Counted from the stretch's first letter, positions 1 to 7,280 are shown. The stretch is DNA of 18,200 bases from Alkalihalobacillus alcalophilus ATCC 27647 = CGMCC 1.3604 (GCF_000292245.2 NZ_ALPT02000078.1:1-18200), one strand, 5' to 3'. Translations and numbers: made by a program. The notes: generated from the letters alone by a model not told the origin.

Positions 1-245
1 CCAGGTTCCCGCAGGACGCGGAGTATGGTTTTGGTAGCGACGGCCGAAGTGCTTCATTTTAGTGAACAGATTCCATCAACAGCCTACGAAAGATGTGTTC
101 AGACTGTCAACGATTGAACCGTTCATGTAAAGTCAATTGGAGTATTACATCGCCCAAAAATCAACCTCTATCAACGGTTAAGAGTCAATCATACTCTGCG
201 AACGTTGAATACATAACATATAACAAAGGATGACCTTACCGCTCA
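1..245. other. Non-coding region downstream of bofA
   Basis: I see no convincing gene here. In B. subtilis the position after bofA is occupied by an rRNA operon on the same strand, so this may be the upstream region of such an operon, but no 16S sequence is visible. The stretch contains two copies of a short motif (catactcYgcg): one at about 18-28 on the minus strand and one at about 189-199 on the plus strand. The first belongs to a 20-bp sequence that recurs inverted near the right end of the window. TTGACA occurs on the minus strand at 105-110, but without a good -10 partner. Confidence 0.5.
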
Positions 246-512
246 TTAAACTATTAATTGTTTTACTAATATAAGCAAAACGACTCCTGGAACACCTAAA
301 ATTCCAGAAACAGCGGTCGTAATTCCATTTATCGGAATATGAAAATTAAATGAAGCTCCTACGACATTGATAAAGAATAACAATAACGCACCAATAATAA
401 ACCTCACCGACAACTGTCCAATAAATCTTAGTGGCTTTAAAGGAGCACCTATTAACAACAATAACAATACAATCCCTAAGAGAATACCCACAACCCAACC
501 AGGACCCATCAT
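246..512 (-). CDS. bofA: Pro-sigma-K processing inhibitor BofA
   Basis: This 88-residue, very hydrophobic protein matches the size and character of BofA. In B. subtilis BofA sits in the outer forespore membrane and, with SpoIVFA, holds the SpoIVFB metalloprotease inactive until the forespore signal arrives, so it times pro-sigma-K processing. Hydrophobic segments lie at about residues 6-22, 36-56 and 66-86, and the C-terminal part carries the family-typical GxPGxxLL stretch. A GAGGTG ribosome binding site sits just before the two adjacent ATG codons (510-512 and 507-509), so the exact start may be either. It is the last gene of the dnaX-yaaK-recR-yaaL-bofA cluster. A terminator at the end of yaaL suggests bofA also has its own promoter, as expected for a sporulation gene, but I could not pick one confidently. 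Identification rests on family resemblance plus conserved position. Confidence 0.9.
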   Translation of the reverse strand: MMGPGWVVGILLGIVLLLLLIGAPLKPLRFIGQLSVRFIIGALLLFFINVVGASFNFHIPINGITTAVSGILGVPGVVLLILVKQLIV

Positions 513-564
513 ATCACCTCACAAGAGCTCGTCTTATTCATATATATATGAAATAAAAGAAAAA

Positions 565-591
565 AAAGAACAAGCCTAGAGCTTGTTCTTT
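565..591 (-). terminator. Intrinsic terminator of yaaL, overlapping its stop codon
   Basis: On the minus strand, AAAGAACAAGC (581-591) pairs perfectly over 11 bp with 565-575 across a 5-nt loop (576-580), followed by a long U run. The 5' arm lies in the last yaaL codons and the TAG stop is in the loop, so translation termination and hairpin formation are physically coupled. Confidence 0.8.
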
Positions 592-797
592 CTAACTTGA
601 CGAATTCTTGCTTCTCGGATGAGAAATGAATAAAGTGATTCTACTAACTTCATTTGTTTAATCGAATCATCAGATGGATCAAAGCTATGATCCAAATAAT
701 GACGATGATTATCGTACTTCATTTTCATTCGATCGATAGCTTGAAGTAGACGTTCATCCTCTTCCTGACGAAGCTTCCCTCTTTTTCGGAAAAACAC
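576..797 (-). CDS. yaaL: YaaL family protein (DUF2508)
   Basis: This 73-residue, highly charged, probably helical protein lies directly after recR. It matches YaaL of B. subtilis (DUF2508) in size, position and general sequence (basic N-terminus, then an E/D/R/K-rich amphipathic helix). Its molecular function is unknown. The start is a GTG at 795-797, preceded by an AAGGTGG ribosome binding site about 10 nt upstream. The gap to the recR stop codon is only 15 nt, so it is cotranscribed with recR. No membrane segment or cysteine cluster is visible. The stop codon falls inside a rho-independent terminator, which ends the dnaX-recR transcript before bofA. Confidence 0.88.
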   Translation of the reverse strand: MFFRKRGKLRQEEDERLLQAIDRMKMKYDNHRHYLDHSFDPSDDSIKQMKLVESLYSFLIREARIRQVRKNKL

Positions 798-812
798 GGC
801 TAATCGACCACC

Positions 813-1409
813 TTATAATTCTCTTCTACCTTCCATCGCTTTAGAAAGAGTGACTTCATCTGCATATTCTAAATCTCCCCCAACCGGGAGTCCATGAGCA
901 ATTCTCGTTACTTTAATTCCAGTCGGTTTAACTAACCTAGAAATGTACATAGCGGTTGCTTCCCCTTCAATCGTTGGGTTTGTTGCAATAATAATTTCTT
1001 GAACTTCATCACTTTGAAGCCTTTTCAGCAATTCAGGTACCTTAATGTCTTCCGGACCAATCCCATCCATCGGTGAAATCGCTCCGTGAAGTACATGATA
1101 AAGTCCATGATATTCCTTCATCTTTTCCATCGCGATAACGTCCTTCGATTCTTGAAGTACACAAATAATCGAACGATCACGCGCCTTATCTTCACATATA
1201 CGACAAGGGTCAATGTCGGTAATATGATGACATTCGCTACAATACGTTAAATTTCTTTTCGCATTTACTAACGATTTAGCAAAATCAAGAACATCATCTT
1301 CCTTCATATCTAATACAAAAAAAGCTAAACGACTAGCTGTTTTTGGTCCGATACCCGGCAATTTCATAAAACCCTCTATTAGTTTAGCTATCGGTTCAGG
1401 ATATTGCAA
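813..1409 (-). CDS. recR: Recombination mediator protein RecR
   Basis: RecR (198 residues, the usual family length) works with RecF and RecO to load RecA at single-strand gaps during DNA repair. The N-terminal helix-hairpin-helix region contains LPGIGPKTASRLA (residues 17-29). The zinc finger uses Cys57, Cys60, Cys69 and Cys72. A Toprim domain follows (about 80-175), with the DVIAMEK and GLPVGGDLEY stretches. The start is TTG at 1407-1409, supported by a GGAGG ribosome binding site about 7-9 nt upstream; no ATG is better placed. The gene begins about 11 nt after the yaaK stop codon, the tight yaaK-recR pairing conserved across bacteria. Confidence 0.97.
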   Translation of the reverse strand: MQYPEPIAKLIEGFMKLPGIGPKTASRLAFFVLDMKEDDVLDFAKSLVNAKRNLTYCSECHHITDIDPCRICEDKARDRSIICVLQESKDVIAMEKMKEYHGLYHVLHGAISPMDGIGPEDIKVPELLKRLQSDEVQEIIIATNPTIEGEATAMYISRLVKPTGIKVTRIAHGLPVGGDLEYADEVTLSKAMEGRREL

Positions 1410-1420
1410 AGCCTAACCTC

Positions 1421-1732
1421 CTAGAACATTCCTGGAATATTCATCCCTTTTGTGAATTTACCCATATCTTGTTCTACTAGCTCATCAACTTGCTTTAACG
1501 CTTCATTTGTAGCCGCCAAAATCAAGTCTTGTAACATTTCAACATCGTCTGGGTCCACTACATCTTCAGCAATTTTCACATCAACGATTCTTTTGTCTCC
1601 ACTTGCAATAACCGTTACCATTCCACCGCCAGCTGTAGCTTCAACCGTCTTTTCCTTTAATTCTTCTTGAGCTTTTAACATTTGCTTCTGCATTTTTTGC
1701 ATTTGTTTCATCATATTTCCCATGTTCTTCAT
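1421..1732 (-). CDS. yaaK: YbaB/EbfC family nucleoid-associated protein YaaK
   Basis: This small DNA-binding protein (103 residues from the chosen start) has a Met/Gln/Lys-rich coiled-coil N-terminus, the family signature VEATAGGGMVTV in the middle, and the closing FTKGMNIPGMF. YbaB/EbfC proteins bind DNA as dimers and are nearly always encoded between dnaX and recR, as here. An ATG at 1739-1741 would give 106 residues, but the AAGGAG ribosome binding site abuts it directly. The ATG at 1730-1732 has a normal 9-nt spacing and gives an N-terminus like B. subtilis YaaK, so it is preferred. A gap of about 24 nt after dnaX indicates cotranscription. Confidence 0.93.
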   Translation of the reverse strand: MKNMGNMMKQMQKMQKQMLKAQEELKEKTVEATAGGGMVTVIASGDKRIVDVKIAEDVVDPDDVEMLQDLILAATNEALKQVDELVEQDMGKFTKGMNIPGMF

Positions 1733-1756
1733 CGTATCCATCTCCTTAAATATTCA

Positions 1757-3439
1757 TTAATCAACCACTTCGACAATTTCATCGCCAAACATTTTGATCG
1801 CTTCATCAATAAGTGGGTCTGCTTGTGGTTGTTCACTTGAAGTTGCTTGGCCTTTTACAAAATCTTGTTTCACTTTTTCCCAATGACTATTTAACAGTGT
1901 CACATAACCAAAAGGCTTTCCTAGTTGCTCACTTAATACCGCCTCTAGGAATTCACGAAACTTTGTATCCATCATATCACGGTGCATTTCATTTTGGAAT
2001 GACAAGAGCACCATTGAGTCCGATGCAGCAACCGGTTGGCCGTCACTTAACCAAGCACTAGCAGGGATATTTTGAGCTTTGACACGCTCCATAATATTCC
2101 CCCAACTACTTGTCACTTCTTGTAACTTCACCTTATTCGCCGTCTTTAGCATTTCCGTTGCCTTCGATAATGAAACTCTAGCTTGTGGGGCCTGTTTCCT
2201 AACCCTTTTTTGTCTACCTTCTGACTTCTCTTGTTGGGATGGTGTTCCCCCTCCTCCATTTTGCATTTTTCTTAATGCATTTTCAAGTTGGGTTATTTTT
2301 TCTTCTACTTGAGGAGAAACTGGTTGGTTTACCTCATTTTCCACCCGCTGTTTTGTTTGTTGATTCATCAATTTAACAAGAGCCATCTCAAGAAAGATTT
2401 TGGGATGAATTGACCACTTCATTTCCTGTTGACTCGTATTTAACAATTCAATCGCTTCATATAACCAAGTGAGCTGAAATTGCCCACTCAAAGCTCGTAG
2501 CCTATCATCTACTTTTGCACGCTCTAATAAATGTTCTGCATTTGGTGCTGTTTTAAAGAGAAGAATATCACGAAAATAATAAACTAAATCCTCTAAGAGA
2601 CGGTGTGGATCCTTTCCGTCTTGAATAAGTCGATCAAGTAACTCTAGTGCTTTTGCTGTTTCTTTTTCTTGAATCGTCACCACTAAACTTGAAAGCGTTT
2701 GTTCTGAAACCGCCCCTGTTATTGTAAGGACATCGGATAAAACTAACTTTTCTTCCGCAAAAGAGATCGCTTGATCGAGCAAACTAAGGGCATCTCTCAT
2801 TCCACCCTCTGCAGCTCTAGATATCATTATAAGTGCTTCTTCTTCAGCCTCGATTTGGTCATGCGACAAAATTTCATTCATCCGACCGACCATCGCTTCA
2901 TTTGAAATTCGTTTGAAGTCAAATCGCTGACAACGAGATATAATCGTCAAAGGAATTTTATGTGGTTCTGTCGTCGCTAAAATAAAGATAACATGCGCAG
3001 GTGGTTCTTCTAATGTTTTTAACAAAGCATTAAAAGCCCCAGTGGAAAGCATATGTACCTCATCAATAATATAAACCTTGTAACGTACCTCGTTTGGAGC
3101 AAATTTAACTTTATCTCGTATATCTCTAATTTCATCAACACCATTGTTGGATGCTGCATCAATCTCAATAACATCAACAATTGCCCCACTTGTTATCCCT
3201 TTACAAGCCTTACACTCATTACAAGGCTCTGCCACTGGTGCTTGTTCACAATTGATCGCTTTTGCAATAATCTTAGCCGCACTTGTTTTCCCCGTCCCGC
3301 GTGGACCTGAAAATAAGTATGCGTGTGAAAACTTATTTTGTACGAGAGCATTTTGTAGTGTTTTCGTAATATGCTGTTGACCGACCACGTCTTTAAGAAG
3401 CTGCGGACGCCACACACGATATAAAGCCTGATAACTCAC
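1757..3439 (-). CDS. dnaX: DNA polymerase III subunit tau (DnaX)
   Basis: This is the clamp-loader ATPase subunit tau, 560 residues, in the usual Bacillus range. Walker A GPRGTGKT is at 45-52. The zinc module uses Cys64, Cys73, Cys76 and Cys79. Walker B IIDE is at 124-127. The sensor-1 ATTEPHKIP and the arginine-finger region TIISRCQRF follow at about 155-175. The C-terminal third (about 370 on) is a Gln/Lys-rich linker and tau-specific domain. The start is GTG at 3437-3439 behind an AAGGAGGG ribosome binding site. A good sigma-A promoter lies at 3479-3507. No A/T slippery heptamer of the kind that makes gamma in E. coli was seen at the expected domain boundary. It leads the dnaX-yaaK-recR-yaaL operon. 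Confidence 0.97.
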   Translation of the reverse strand: MSYQALYRVWRPQLLKDVVGQQHITKTLQNALVQNKFSHAYLFSGPRGTGKTSAAKIIAKAINCEQAPVAEPCNECKACKGITSGAIVDVIEIDAASNNGVDEIRDIRDKVKFAPNEVRYKVYIIDEVHMLSTGAFNALLKTLEEPPAHVIFILATTEPHKIPLTIISRCQRFDFKRISNEAMVGRMNEILSHDQIEAEEEALIMISRAAEGGMRDALSLLDQAISFAEEKLVLSDVLTITGAVSEQTLSSLVVTIQEKETAKALELLDRLIQDGKDPHRLLEDLVYYFRDILLFKTAPNAEHLLERAKVDDRLRALSGQFQLTWLYEAIELLNTSQQEMKWSIHPKIFLEMALVKLMNQQTKQRVENEVNQPVSPQVEEKITQLENALRKMQNGGGGTPSQQEKSEGRQKRVRKQAPQARVSLSKATEMLKTANKVKLQEVTSSWGNIMERVKAQNIPASAWLSDGQPVAASDSMVLLSFQNEMHRDMMDTKFREFLEAVLSEQLGKPFGYVTLLNSHWEKVKQDFVKGQATSSEQPQADPLIDEAIKMFGDEIVEVVD

Positions 3440-3478
3440 CTAACACCCTCCTTCCACACATGAATCTTCTCTATTAAT

Positions 3479-3507
3479 ATTATATCCTCCCCACAACCAC
3501 AATTCAA
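3479..3507 (-). promoter_or_regulatory. Sigma-A promoter of the dnaX operon
   Basis: On the minus strand there is a -35 TTGAAT (3502-3507), an exact 17-nt spacer and a perfect -10 TATAAT (3479-3484). It lies about 40 nt upstream of the dnaX start codon and abuts the ~120-bp repeat array. Confidence 0.75.
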
Positions 3508-3510
3508 AAA

Positions 3511-3912
3511 GAAAAGCGGAAGTTGGCGGTTAGGAATGAGGAAAAATCTAGAACGGCTGCAGAAGTCGCTCTTTGACTTCTAAAGACGGGCGAATTTTTC
3601 CCGAGTTCCTGCCAACTGCAGCTGGATCATGAAAAGCGGAGACCGTTTGTTCACAAGTGAGGAAAAATACAGGCACGGCTATAAAAGTCGCTTTTTGACT
3701 TTAATAGACGGGCCGATTTTTCCCGAGCTTGTAACGGTCGTAGCTGGATCATGAAAAGCGGAAGTTGGCGGTTAGGAACGACGAAAAATCTAGAACGACT
3801 GCAGAAGTCGCTTTTTGACTTCTAAAGGCGGGCGGATTTTATCCGAGTTCCTGCCAACTGCAGCTGGATCACGAAAAGCGGAGACCGTTTGCTCACAACC
3901 ACGAAAGAGAAA
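3511..3912. repeat. Tandem ~120-bp palindromic repeat array (A-B-A-B')
   Basis: Four head-to-tail units begin at 3511, 3631, 3753 and 3873, each opening with GAAAAGCGGA; the complete ones end in AGCTGGATCAY. Units 1 and 3 (type A) are nearly identical, and units 2 and 4 (type B) are alike; unit 4 is truncated after about 40 bp. The array is therefore a 242-bp duplication of an A-B pair. Each complete unit has an outer inverted repeat and a central hairpin. In unit 1 the outer arms are 3521-3527 with 3611-3617 and the central ones 3561-3567 with 3575-3581. In unit 2 the outer arms are 3641-3647 with 3733-3739 and the central ones 3684-3689 with 3697-3702. Arm sequences differ between A and B but stay paired. 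The framing sequence resembles dispersed intergenic repeats I know from Bacillaceae genomes; their role is unknown. There is no coding potential. Confidence 0.85.
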
Positions 3913-3972
3913 TATCGTTCCTTACTAAAACTATGATGCCCCCAACACCGACACTCACTTCTTATCAATAAG

Positions 3973-4005
3973 AAAAAGAACACAGCATAAAACTGTGTTC
4001 TTTTT
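3973..4005 (-). terminator. Intrinsic terminator after SRP RNA
   Basis: A perfect 13-bp stem (3973-3985 with 3993-4005) has a 7-nt loop and an A/T run on both sides. On the minus strand it lies about 16 nt beyond the SRP RNA 3' end and is its natural terminator. It is symmetrical enough to work in both directions. Confidence 0.85.
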
Positions 4006-4020
4006 CTTTATATAAAATTT

Positions 4021-4293
4021 GATACCGTGCACCTTTCCTCGATAATATCATCCTAAGCGTTACCTAAGCAGTTAGCTCAGCCCAGGCGACTCTGCGGCAC
4101 ACGGAAGGGTCCACTTACTGCTGCTTCCTTCCGGACCTGACAGGGTTCATGGGTTTCCGTTGCGCAGAACCCAAGCGTCAACACCACTTACTTAGGTCAG
4201 ACCAAACGATGATAAAACCTCAAAAAGGGATTCAACCTCGCTATAGCGGATTGCGAGTTCAGGGCACCGCTACCTCCCCGCCTAGCACGGCAA
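4021..4293 (-). ncRNA. scr: Signal recognition particle RNA, large Bacillus type (scRNA)
   Basis: This ~273-nt RNA on the minus strand matches B. subtilis scRNA by recall of its conserved segments. The 5' end is TGCCGTGCTAGGCGGGGAGG; the Alu-domain loop TAGCGGTGCCCTG follows; the domain IV hairpin contains GTCAGGTCCGGAAGGAAGC (around 4125-4146), with the GGAA tetraloop and asymmetric loop bound by Ffh; the 3' end is GGTGCACGGTATC and pairs with the 5' end. It forms the core of the SRP, which targets nascent membrane and secreted proteins. The large form with an Alu domain is typical of Bacillus. Ends are approximate to a few bases. It has its own promoter about 36 nt upstream of the mature 5' end, implying a processed precursor, and its own terminator. 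Confidence 0.96.
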
Positions 4294-4335
4294 ATTGAAT
4301 AACAATAGTTATCGCGTCAATCCGACGCATAATTA

Positions 4336-4364
4336 AGTATAGATGGTTTGTCCCAAAAATGCAA
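4336..4364 (-). promoter_or_regulatory. Promoter of the SRP RNA precursor
   Basis: On the minus strand there is a -35 TTGCAT (4359-4364), a 17-nt spacer and a -10 TATACT (4336-4341). Transcription would start near 4329, about 36 nt before the mature 5' end. This fits the known 5' processing of Bacillus scRNA. A TTGACG at 4315-4320 lacks a suitable -10. Confidence 0.65.
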
Positions 4365-4400
4365 GGGGCATCATAAATCATCCATTAACAAGCAAAATGA

Positions 4401-4883
4401 TCACTTTTGTTTTAAACCCTTTTTCTTTTGCCTTAACGCTCTAAAAAAAGTGGATAACTTCCCCCCACACTCATCTGCTAAACATCCGCAGTCAACTTCT
4501 GTTTGATGGTTAAATCGCTCGTCTTGTAATAAGTTCATTAACGAGCCTGCACATCCTGCTTTCGGATCATAAGCACCAAAGACAACCCGATCAATCCTTG
4601 ATTGAATAATGGCCCCCGCACACATTGGACAAGGCTCTAAAGTAACATATAATGTGCAACCAGAAAGCCTCCAAGCATCCAGATGCTGACATGCTTTTTG
4701 AATTGCAATCAATTCGGCATGAGCAGTCGCTTGCGCGTCAACTTCTCTACGATTATAAGCAGTCGCAATAATCTCTTCGCCTTTGACAATAACGGCCCCA
4801 ATCGGAACTTCACCTATTTTTTCCGCTTTATCAGCTTCGTCTAAAGCAAGTTTCATCCATTTATTATCTTCGGAAGATAACAT
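4401..4883 (-). CDS. tadA: tRNA(adenine34) deaminase TadA
   Basis: TadA converts A34 to inosine in tRNA-Arg(ACG), so one tRNA reads CGU, CGC and CGA. The 160-residue protein has the cytidine/deoxycytidylate deaminase fold. The zinc ligand and catalytic Glu are in HAE at 55-57, and the two cysteine ligands in PCPMC at 84-88. The substrate-binding LMNLLQDERFNHQ is typical of bacterial TadA, and the C-terminus is Lys-rich. I chose the ATG at 4881-4883 because GGTGGAG lies 6 nt upstream. A GTG four codons earlier (4893-4895) would overlap that ribosome binding site. Position next to scr is conserved in Bacillus. No clear promoter was identified, though the upstream region is AT-rich. Confidence 0.95.
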   Translation of the reverse strand: MLSSEDNKWMKLALDEADKAEKIGEVPIGAVIVKGEEIIATAYNRREVDAQATAHAELIAIQKACQHLDAWRLSGCTLYVTLEPCPMCAGAIIQSRIDRVVFGAYDPKAGCAGSLMNLLQDERFNHQTEVDCGCLADECGGKLSTFFRALRQKKKGLKQK

Positions 4884-5012
4884 AACATTCTCCACCTTAA
4901 TTATCCTTTAACTTCTATATATATACTCTATCAAACCTTTGTTATAAAGTGAATCTTCTATTAATAAGCAACAGAAAGATTATCTTATGCCACGCACTAA
5001 TTCTAAATAAAA

Positions 5013-5042
5013 CAAAAAAACACTCCCTATATGGCAGTGTTG
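5013..5042 (-). terminator. Intrinsic terminator after tRNA-Ser
   Basis: On the minus strand, AACACTGCC (5033-5041) pairs with 5020-5028 apart from one mismatch across a 4-5-nt AT loop, followed by a run of seven U. It begins about 14 nt after the tRNA CCA end. Confidence 0.8.
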
Positions 5043-5055
5043 TATCATTAAAATA

Positions 5056-5148
5056 TGGCGGAGGAAGAGGGATTCGAACCCCCGCGCGGTTTAACCCGCC
5101 TGTCGGTTTTCAAGACCGATCCCTTCAGCCGGACTTGGGTATTCCTCC
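5056..5148 (-). tRNA. tRNA-Ser (anticodon UGA)
   Basis: This 93-nt class II tRNA on the minus strand has an acceptor stem GGAGGAA paired with TTCCTCC, discriminator G and an encoded CCA (5056-5058). The anticodon loop CTTGAAA gives UGA, reading UCA-type serine codons. The long variable arm is typical of tRNA-Ser, and the T arm holds GGTTCGAATCC. B. subtilis has a tRNA-Ser gene at the same place after serS. Here the ABC-importer block separates it from serS. Confidence 0.97.
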
Positions 5149-5170
5149 GTATCACTTACTGACAAGAAAC

Positions 5171-5199
5171 ATCTTAACATGTCCAAAATAAAATATCAA
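5171..5199 (-). promoter_or_regulatory. Promoter of tRNA-Ser
   Basis: On the minus strand there is a -35 TTGATA (5194-5199), a 17-nt spacer and a -10 TAAGAT (5171-5176), about 22 nt upstream of the tRNA 5' end. The remaining sequence between here and the terminator at 5341 shows nothing else. Confidence 0.7.
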
Positions 5200-5340
5200 G
5201 TCATTTCAAGAAAATAATTAATAAAGAACGTTCAAATTAAAACCTGCGCTCCCATAAAAACTCTATTAATGTAGTAGTCTTTCCTAATTAATTTGCACCT
5301 TATTAAATTCAGTCCAAACAACAGCTCTCGCTATATAAAA

Positions 5341-5375
5341 AAACTTGCCGACTGTTTAACTTTGTCGACAAGTTT
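5341..5375 (-). terminator. Intrinsic terminator after the binding-protein gene
   Basis: On the minus strand, AAACTTGTCGAC (5364-5375) pairs with 5341-5352 (12 bp, one mismatch) over an 11-nt loop, followed by a U run. It lies about 43 nt after the stop codon of the solute-binding protein. Confidence 0.8.
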
Positions 5376-5417
5376 GATGTTCACAGATAAACCAAATTCT
5401 GTGAGCTTTATTTCCTA

Positions 5418-7022
5418 CTACTGAATCGTTACTTCATTTAATTTCAGAATATCTGTTGGTGTTTGAACAAGACCTTGAACTTCACTTCTATACCCTAATA
5501 AGAATTCTTGGTGGTGGATATAAAGCATTGGTGCTTCTTCAATTAAGATTTCTTGAGCTTGCTCATATAAATCTAAACGCTCTTGTTCATCAGAACTACG
5601 ACGTGCTTGATCCAATAAGTCATCTAATTCAGCATTATCAATAAATGTACGGTTACCTGGAGTACCGTGTTGAGAAGAATGGAATAACGCATACATACCG
5701 TAGTCTCCATCTCCTGTTACAGTCGACCAACCAAGGATAAACATATCATGCTCACCATTAGAAGTTTGTTCTAAGTACGCACCCCACTCAAGAACTTCAA
5801 TATTAACTGTAATGCCAATCTCAGCTAACTGAGCTTGTACAGCAACTGCTGCGTTTGTACGCTCTGGGCTATCATTAGTCCAAAGTGTTGTTGTGAAACC
5901 ATCTTCATAACCAGCTTCAGCTAATAATTCTTTTGCACGGTCTACATCGTAAGGAATTGGCTCTGCATTTTCACTATAACCAAATACAGCTGGAGCAAGA
6001 GGTCCAATTGCTGGAATACCAGCACCATCATACACACCATTAATAATATCGTCTTTATTAATCGCCATTGAAACCGCTTGACGTACTTTCACATCATTAA
6101 AAGGTTCTTTTTCTACATTAAAACCAAAATAAGATAATGAAACGGACGGTGTACGCGTAACTTCAAGATTATCAATTGCTTCTACTTGCCCAACATCAGA
6201 TGGAATGATTGGGTGAGAGATATGGGCATCACCTGTTTGTAAGTTCGCAAGTCGTGTACCAGGCTCAGATACAACTCGGAATGTAACGCCATCTAACTTT
6301 GCATTTTCACCCCAATAATCTTCATTACGAGTTAAATTAATTTCTTGTCCTGGATTCCAGTTTTCAAATTTGAAATACCCTGTTCCAATCGGACCTTCAT
6401 TAATTACCGCTCCTGGCTCTCTTCCTTCTTCCATTGCAGCATAATCTGCTTCAATTAATTCTTTTGAAATCATCCCACCACCATTATGAGCTAAGTTCGC
6501 AGCTAATGGAGCATATGGGTATTCTGTAATAAACTCAACTGTATAATCATCAATCACATTAATTTCCACAATCATGTCATATAAGAATGAACGCGGAGAG
6601 GCAACATCTTCATCTAAAATACGATCAATGTTCGCTTTGACAACTTCAGCATTAAAATCGGAACCATCGTGAAATGTAACTCCTTCACGAAGTTGAAACT
6701 CCCAACGAGTTGGATCTTCTTCATCTTGAGTCCACTCTGTAGCTAATCCAGGTAATAAGTTTAATTCTTGATCTTGCACAACTAAAGCTTCATAAATATT
6801 ATAGGCAACATTGCTTGATGGCGTATCGTTAGAACCATGAGGATCTAATGATACTGCATCTGAACTTTGATTAATAATTAAAGTTCCACCTGCAGTTCCT
6901 TCTTCTCCTGCTGTAGAATCTTCTGACTCATTTGTATCGTTTCCTGCTCCACACGCTACTAAAACAATGCTCAAAAACATTACTAATAGCGTCAAGAAAA
7001 ATGAATTTTTTGACACTTTCAT
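5418..7022 (-). CDS. Peptide-type ABC transporter substrate-binding lipoprotein (SBP family 5)
   Basis: This extracellular solute-binding protein of the OppA/DppA/NikA family (SBP_bac_5) has 534 residues, a normal length. The N-terminus is a lipoprotein signal: basic start, hydrophobic core at 8-22 and lipobox LVAC with Cys24, followed by a Gly/Ser/Glu/Thr-rich linker. The body carries family stretches such as DGSDFNAEVVKANIDRI, NEDYWGENAKLDGVTF and FNDVKVRQAVSMAINKDDI. It should capture oligopeptides, or possibly glutathione or other amide-linked ligands, and deliver them to the permeases encoded divergently. The exact ligand cannot be told from sequence. The ATG at 7020-7022 is preceded by a strong AGGAGG. 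It has its own promoter (7072-7100) and terminator, so it can be expressed far above the membrane subunits, as is usual for binding proteins. Confidence 0.93.
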   Translation of the reverse strand: MKVSKNSFFLTLLVMFLSIVLVACGAGNDTNESEDSTAGEEGTAGGTLIINQSSDAVSLDPHGSNDTPSSNVAYNIYEALVVQDQELNLLPGLATEWTQDEEDPTRWEFQLREGVTFHDGSDFNAEVVKANIDRILDEDVASPRSFLYDMIVEINVIDDYTVEFITEYPYAPLAANLAHNGGGMISKELIEADYAAMEEGREPGAVINEGPIGTGYFKFENWNPGQEINLTRNEDYWGENAKLDGVTFRVVSEPGTRLANLQTGDAHISHPIIPSDVGQVEAIDNLEVTRTPSVSLSYFGFNVEKEPFNDVKVRQAVSMAINKDDIINGVYDGAGIPAIGPLAPAVFGYSENAEPIPYDVDRAKELLAEAGYEDGFTTTLWTNDSPERTNAAVAVQAQLAEIGITVNIEVLEWGAYLEQTSNGEHDMFILGWSTVTGDGDYGMYALFHSSQHGTPGNRTFIDNAELDDLLDQARRSSDEQERLDLYEQAQEILIEEAPMLYIHHQEFLLGYRSEVQGLVQTPTDILKLNEVTIQ

Positions 7023-7071
7023 TTCTGTATTCCTCCTACAATTGTTAGATTTTTTGCTAAATTACAATTTC

Positions 7072-7100
7072 AATATAACTTATTGATTCCCAAAACACAA
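7072..7100 (-). promoter_or_regulatory. Promoter of the binding-protein gene
   Basis: On the minus strand there is a -35 TTGTGT (7095-7100), a 17-nt spacer and a -10 TATATT (7072-7077), some 50 nt upstream of the start codon. Between it and the divergent importer promoter lies a ~170-bp stretch (7101-7271) that is extremely AT-rich and has no gene. Confidence 0.6.
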
Positions 7101-7271
7101 GCAATTAACAAAAAAAAATCAGACAGCCCCTCACATAACAAATCAGAAAATTATTTATTTTTACTTATTAAACAAAGAAAAACCAAATAGATAAACAACT
7201 TTTAATAATTTCATTTATTAAAATATTTATTATATTCTAAAAATTTTTTATTTTTTTAATATTATTTATCG

Positions 7272-7280
7272 TGATATAAT
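7272..7280 (+). promoter_or_regulatory. Extended -10 promoter of the importer operon
   Basis: TGATATAAT is a perfect extended -10 element (TGN plus TATAAT at 7275-7280), about 70 nt upstream of the first permease start. At -35 distance there is only a T run, so recognition would rely on the extended -10. No operator or riboswitch was recognised in the leader. Confidence 0.6.

Noticed and set aside
1757..2400. Programmed frameshift producing DnaX gamma
   Set aside because: No slippery A/T heptamer with a following stem-loop was seen near the domain III-IV boundary.
3511..3912. Possible CRISPR array
   Set aside because: Units are ~120 bp with similarity along their whole length and internal hairpins; there are no short identical repeats with unique spacers and no cas genes.
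4293..4320. TTGACG (4315-4320) as the scr promoter -35
   Set aside because: No acceptable -10 occurs at 16-18 nt. TTGCAT/TATACT at 4336-4364 fits better and agrees with a processed precursor.
4449..4458. DnaA-box-like GTGGATAAC
   Set aside because: It is a single imperfect match inside tadA with no cluster, so there is no sign of an origin in this window.
4949..5191. 80-codon plus-strand ORF
   Set aside because: It is antisense to tRNA-Ser and its terminator, and has no ribosome binding site.
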